Source of the DNA: an uncultured Clostridia bacterium
GTDB lineage: Bacteria > Bacillota > Clostridia > Christensenellales > Pumilibacteraceae
Direction of reading: 5' to 3'
DNA length: 20,232 bases
Assembly (NCBI GenBank): GCA_947385185.1
Contig: CANDJX010000010.1
Coordinates: 1-20,232, forward strand
A program made the position numbers and the translations under genes. This document shows, piece by piece, positions 17,204 through 20,232 of the stretch. The notes below the pieces were generated by a model that saw only the letters and a list, made by a program, of their open reading frames with translations, had not been told where the DNA came from and made no database searches. How positions within the stretch are numbered: the stretch's first letter is position 1; every line of letters begins with the position of its first letter.

Positions 17204-19312
17204 TTGAAATCAAGCACCAAAGGACTCATAGCTTTACTTGTGTTCGTTGCGATAATAGGTATCGTGGCGATTATTCTCGTGTCCGTCAATCGTTCGACGA
17301 CGATAAGCGTACCCGAGTTCCACGACTATCTTTACGGGCACAACATAGACAACGGTCAGGTTCAGATCAACACTTCGGAATGTTCGTTCAGTTCGAATAA
17401 CAAACGTTACGTCGTTATATTCGGACTTACCGAATCGATCGCGACCGAAACGTCGGTCATCGACCGCTATAACGTCAGCGTCGAGCTCGCGAAAAATCTC
17501 GCCGAGCGGGCAAAAGCCGAAGGCGCGGACGCGGCGGCGATCGAAAACGAATGGAAAGCGTTTGTTTCCGAAACGCTCAGCGAATATAACATTCTTATAG
17601 ACGACGGTTACGCCGCGTGGGCTAAGGACGGGTTCAGGATCGATTATCAGAAGCCCAATCCATACGGCGTTTCGATAATGGACTACGTTTTCCCGGCAAT
17701 GATGCTCATCGTCATGATCATATTCATGGTCATGGTGTTCCGCTCGATGCGCGGGGGCGGCGGAGTCGCAAACGATTTCGGTAAATCGAAAGCGAACGTG
17801 CAGTCTTCGCTCAAAGTCCGCTTTACCGACGTCGCAGGCGCGGAGGAGGAAAAAGAGGAGCTTGCGGAAATCGTCGATTTCCTCAAGACCCCGGGCAAAT
17901 TCGCCGGAGTCGGCGCGAGAGTGCCTCGCGGCGTGCTTCTCGTCGGACCTCCCGGCACGGGCAAGACGTTGTTCGCGAAAGCCGTTGCGGGCGAGGCGAA
18001 CGTGCCTTTCTTCTCGATCTCGGGTTCGGACTTCGTCGAAATGTACGTCGGCGTGGGTGCGAGCCGCGTGCGCGACCTGTTCGCGCAGGCGAAAAAGAGT
18101 CAGCCCTGCATCATATTCATTGACGAAATAGACGCCGTCGGACGTCAGCGCGGCGCAGGTCTCGGCGGCGGTCACGACGAGCGCGAGCAGACGTTAAATC
18201 AGCTCCTCGTTCAGATGGACGGCTTCGAGAGCACCGAGTCGATCATCGTAATGGCGGCTACGAACCGTGCCGACATACTCGATCCCGCGCTCATGCGTCC
18301 GGGCAGATTCGACAGACAGATATACGTCCAGATCCCCGACGTTCGCGGCAGGGAAGCCATATTCAAGGTTCATTCGCGCAATAAGCCCATGAGCCCCGAC
18401 ATCAATTTCCAGATCCTTGCGAGAATGACATCGGGATTTACCGGCGCGGAGATCGCCAATCTTCTCAACGAAGCGGCAATCCTTTGCGCGAGAAACAACC
18501 GCACGCAGATTATTATGGAGGACATTTACGAAGCGATTGATAAAGTGCTTCTCGGTCCTCAGAAAAAATCGCGGCTTGTCACCGAAGTGGATAAGCGCAT
18601 TACCGCATATCACGAGGGCGGTCACGCGATCGTAGGCAAGATGCTTGCGCCGCATTGCGATCCCGTGCAGGAAGTTTCGATCATTCCGAGAGGGAACGCG
18701 GCGGGATACACGCTGTCCCGTCCGGACAACGACGACAACCATATCACTTATAAAAAACTTACCGCGCAGATAGCCATGACTATGGGCGGACGCGCGGCGG
18801 AAGAAGTGGTGATTCAGGACATTTCGGCGGGCGCGTCGGGCGATATACGCCAGGCGACCGAGCTTGCGAAAAAAATGGTCACCGAATGGGGTATGAGCGA
18901 AGCCGGTCCGATATATTACGGCGGAAACAAGGAAGTGTTCCTCGGTCGCGATTACGGCTCGAGTCACAGCTACAGCGACGAAACGGCGTCGAAGCTCGAC
19001 GAGCAGGTTCGCAAATTCGTGGAGGACGGGCATCAGCTTGCGCTTAAGATAGTGCGCGAAAACAGAGCCGTACTTGATACGCTCGTGCGCGTGCTTATCG
19101 AGCGCGAAACCTTATACGCCGAAGAATTCGATCTTATCATGGAAGGCAAGAGCGCGGAAGAAGTCATCGGCATAATCGACGAGCGCACTTACCGCAATTT
19201 CGGTGAAAAACACAGAAAGGAAAGCGAGGCGCTTAAAGCCGCCAAGGCTATTACGGAAACGGAAAGCGTTTCCGCGCCGGACTCCGATCCCGACGACGAA
19301 AACAAGGCTTAA
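17204..19312 (+). CDS. ftsH: ATP-dependent zinc metalloprotease FtsH
   Basis: FtsH is a hexameric membrane AAA+ protease that removes misfolded and short-lived membrane and cytosolic proteins. The 702-residue protein has membrane segment 1 (about 6-28), an extracytoplasmic domain of about 125 residues, and membrane segment 2 (about 160-182). The AAA domain follows with Walker A GPPGTGKT (248-255), the pore loop FVEMYVG, Walker B IIFIDEIDA and the second region of homology ending MRPGRFDR. The protease domain carries the zinc motif HEGGH (470-474); DISAGASGDI supplies the later conserved region. The tail is acidic. The start is TTG at 17204, chosen because GGAGA lies six bases upstream and the first membrane helix follows at once. 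The extracytoplasmic loop is longer than in E. coli FtsH (about 70 residues). The next gene follows after 24 bases with no terminator. Confidence 0.97.
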   Translation: MKSSTKGLIALLVFVAIIGIVAIILVSVNRSTTISVPEFHDYLYGHNIDNGQVQINTSECSFSSNNKRYVVIFGLTESIATETSVIDRYNVSVELAKNLAERAKAEGADAAAIENEWKAFVSETLSEYNILIDDGYAAWAKDGFRIDYQKPNPYGVSIMDYVFPAMMLIVMIIFMVMVFRSMRGGGGVANDFGKSKANVQSSLKVRFTDVAGAEEEKEELAEIVDFLKTPGKFAGVGARVPRGVLLVGPPGTGKTLFAKAVAGEANVPFFSISGSDFVEMYVGVGASRVRDLFAQAKKSQPCIIFIDEIDAVGRQRGAGLGGGHDEREQTLNQLLVQMDGFESTESIIVMAATNRADILDPALMRPGRFDRQIYVQIPDVRGREAIFKVHSRNKPMSPDINFQILARMTSGFTGAEIANLLNEAAILCARNNRTQIIMEDIYEAIDKVLLGPQKKSRLVTEVDKRITAYHEGGHAIVGKMLAPHCDPVQEVSIIPRGNAAGYTLSRPDNDDNHITYKKLTAQIAMTMGGRAAEEVVIQDISAGASGDIRQATELAKKMVTEWGMSEAGPIYYGGNKEVFLGRDYGSSHSYSDETASKLDEQVRKFVEDGHQLALKIVRENRAVLDTLVRVLIERETLYAEEFDLIMEGKSAEEVIGIIDERTYRNFGEKHRKESEALKAAKAITETESVSAPDSDPDDENKA

Positions 19313-19336
19313 AATACAGGACAAAGGATAGATACA

Positions 19337-20068
19337 ATGTCAATGAAAACAAAAAACATCATTGCGATCGTAATAGGCGCGGTTGCCGCGCTCGCCATTG
19401 TTGCGGTTATAATTCTGGCGTGCATTACGATTCGCCCCGCGGACTTTGCCGACGGTTGGATGAGAGATTACGAAGCGGTGGAAATATACCGTAACGGCGC
19501 GCGCATGAACGGCGTAAACACGGACGGTAAACTCGTCGGCGACGGCGTAAACAGCGGAAAATATTCATATGACGACGTTTTCGGCGCGTTGGACTTTTCG
19601 CTTTTCTCCGCTTGCCTGCAGTTCAACTACGATTTCGGACTTCGGCTTAGCGGCGATACGCTTTCGTCGAGCAAGATCACGTCGGGCGAGCTTCGTACGA
19701 CGGTGGACGGTTTCACTTCGGAAAACGAGAACGGCTACGCTTTCATAATCAGACTCAAGGACGAAAAAACGGTAACGCTTACGGATAAGTCGGGTAAGAC
19801 GGCGACGCAGACGTTCGATACGGTCGTTTTCTCGCTCAGCGAGGACAGCGATTGGGCGCGCGACCTCGACGCTTACGTATTTAATTACAACGATCTGTAC
19901 ATCGCGTCGGACGCTCCCGGAGTCAATACCGTCGAGTATTATAAGGTCAAGTTCGGCGCAAGAACGTCGGCGGCAATCGATATGCTCGATCTGACTTACG
20001 GCGACGAGCCCGCTCCCTCTGACGACGACGCCGAGGACAACGAAACTACCGACGAAGAAACAACTTAA
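19337..20068 (+). CDS. Unrecognised membrane-anchored protein downstream of ftsH
   Basis: I do not recognise a family for this 243-residue protein. A short basic start (MSMKTKN) is followed by one strongly hydrophobic segment (about 8-32), then a soluble region of about 185 residues rich in short beta-like stretches, aromatic residues and Ser/Thr/Asp, and a final acidic low-complexity tail (about 225-243). The end of the hydrophobic segment reads IILAC with the cysteine at 29, so a lipoprotein cleavage site is possible, but leucine at -2 is unusual and the run is long; a simple signal anchor is as likely. The bulk should lie outside the cytoplasm. AAAGGA at 19323-19328 supports ATG 19337. It is 24 bases behind ftsH and ends before a strong terminator, so it is probably co-transcribed with the protease and could be a partner or substrate; that is inference. 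Confidence 0.8.
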   Translation: MSMKTKNIIAIVIGAVAALAIVAVIILACITIRPADFADGWMRDYEAVEIYRNGARMNGVNTDGKLVGDGVNSGKYSYDDVFGALDFSLFSACLQFNYDFGLRLSGDTLSSSKITSGELRTTVDGFTSENENGYAFIIRLKDEKTVTLTDKSGKTATQTFDTVVFSLSEDSDWARDLDAYVFNYNDLYIASDAPGVNTVEYYKVKFGARTSAAIDMLDLTYGDEPAPSDDDAEDNETTDEETT

Positions 20069-20109
20069 TAATTCGTACATTCATCAGAATTACCGTATTA
20101 AATGCTATG

Positions 20110-20145
20110 CGCTCCGAAAGTTTGTCCGACTTTTGGAGCGTTTTT
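20110..20145 (+). terminator. Intrinsic terminator of the ftsH unit
   Basis: Positions 20110-20121 pair with 20129-20140 along 12 continuous pairs (one G-U) around a seven-base loop. TTTTT follows at 20141-20145. It is the strongest hairpin terminator in the window and lies 41 bases after the last stop codon. Confidence 0.93.
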
Positions 20146-20210
20146 CAACGTGACGGTCGTTTTTTTTGAAAAACAATAAAAAAAGTGTATACAAAAAGTA
20201 GCAAAAGGTC

Positions 20211-20216
20211 TTGACA
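20211..20216 (+). promoter_or_regulatory. -35 box of a promoter cut by the window end
   Basis: A perfect TTGACA, preceded by an A-rich stretch (20165-20206) that could act as an UP element, lies 16 bases from the window end. A -10 box at normal spacing would start near 20234, outside the window. It suggests a new plus-strand transcript beginning just beyond the edge. I see no gene in 20146-20232. Confidence 0.5.
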
Positions 20217-20232
20217 AATGAGAAAAGCGTGA

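Noticed and set aside
20141..20206. Second terminator or small RNA after the ftsH unit
   Set aside because: The T-run and A-run (20159-20182) can form only an A-T hairpin. This is more simply an A-rich region upstream of the next promoter.

Overview
The window looks like a chromosomal segment of a member of the Bacillota (probably Clostridia), with balanced to moderately high GC. The support is the rpoB-rpoC pair, the ecfA1-ecfA2-ecfT-truA gene order, a short Gram-positive-type signal peptidase I, AGGAG-type ribosome binding sites and sigma-A promoters with an extended -10 (TGn before the hexamer). No 16S or other marker is present, so a finer placement (for example an uncultured gut Christensenellales-type lineage) is only a guess. 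The left edge is not biological: bases 1-44 match the end of an Illumina P7 adapter, an 8-base index and the Read 2 primer, so base 45 is the terminus of a library fragment at a contig end.

Layout: (1) 45-1238, an AT-richer accessory gene for a RhuM-family protein, with a promoter and paired repeats in front. (2) 1301-9410, the RNA polymerase operon: a near-consensus promoter, a long structured leader ending in an intrinsic terminator, rpoB and rpoC, then a terminator. rplJ-rplL, the usual upstream neighbours of rpoB, are absent. (3) 9444-10209, a single-gene unit for MTA/SAH nucleosidase (mtnN), convergent with (4) a minus-strand DUF5677-like gene; a bidirectional terminator separates the two. 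(5) 11392-17099, divergent from (4), a probable operon: an esterase-like protein lacking its nucleophilic serine, signal peptidase I, the ECF transporter core EcfA1-EcfA2-EcfT, and tRNA pseudouridine synthase TruA. (6) 17118-20145, ftsH with its own promoter and a tandem 11-mer that resembles a CtsR site, followed by an unrecognised membrane-anchored protein and a strong terminator. The last bases hold a consensus -35 box for a gene outside the window.

The most interesting element is the rpoB leader (about 1336-1520). It can be folded by hand into two mutually exclusive states. In one, a long closing stem (1354-1362 with 1454-1462) encloses a kink-turn-like internal loop and leaves the terminator (1476-1510 plus a U-tract) free to form. 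In the other, an antiterminator (1450-1460 with 1471-1489) consumes both the closing stem and the terminator arm. This is the architecture of an attenuator acting on RNA polymerase beta/beta' synthesis. It may be a displaced L10-type leader or a new motif.

Other points of interest are the roughly 100-residue acidic tail on RpoB, the divergent gene pair that looks leaderless, and the catalytically impaired hydrolase next to the signal peptidase gene.
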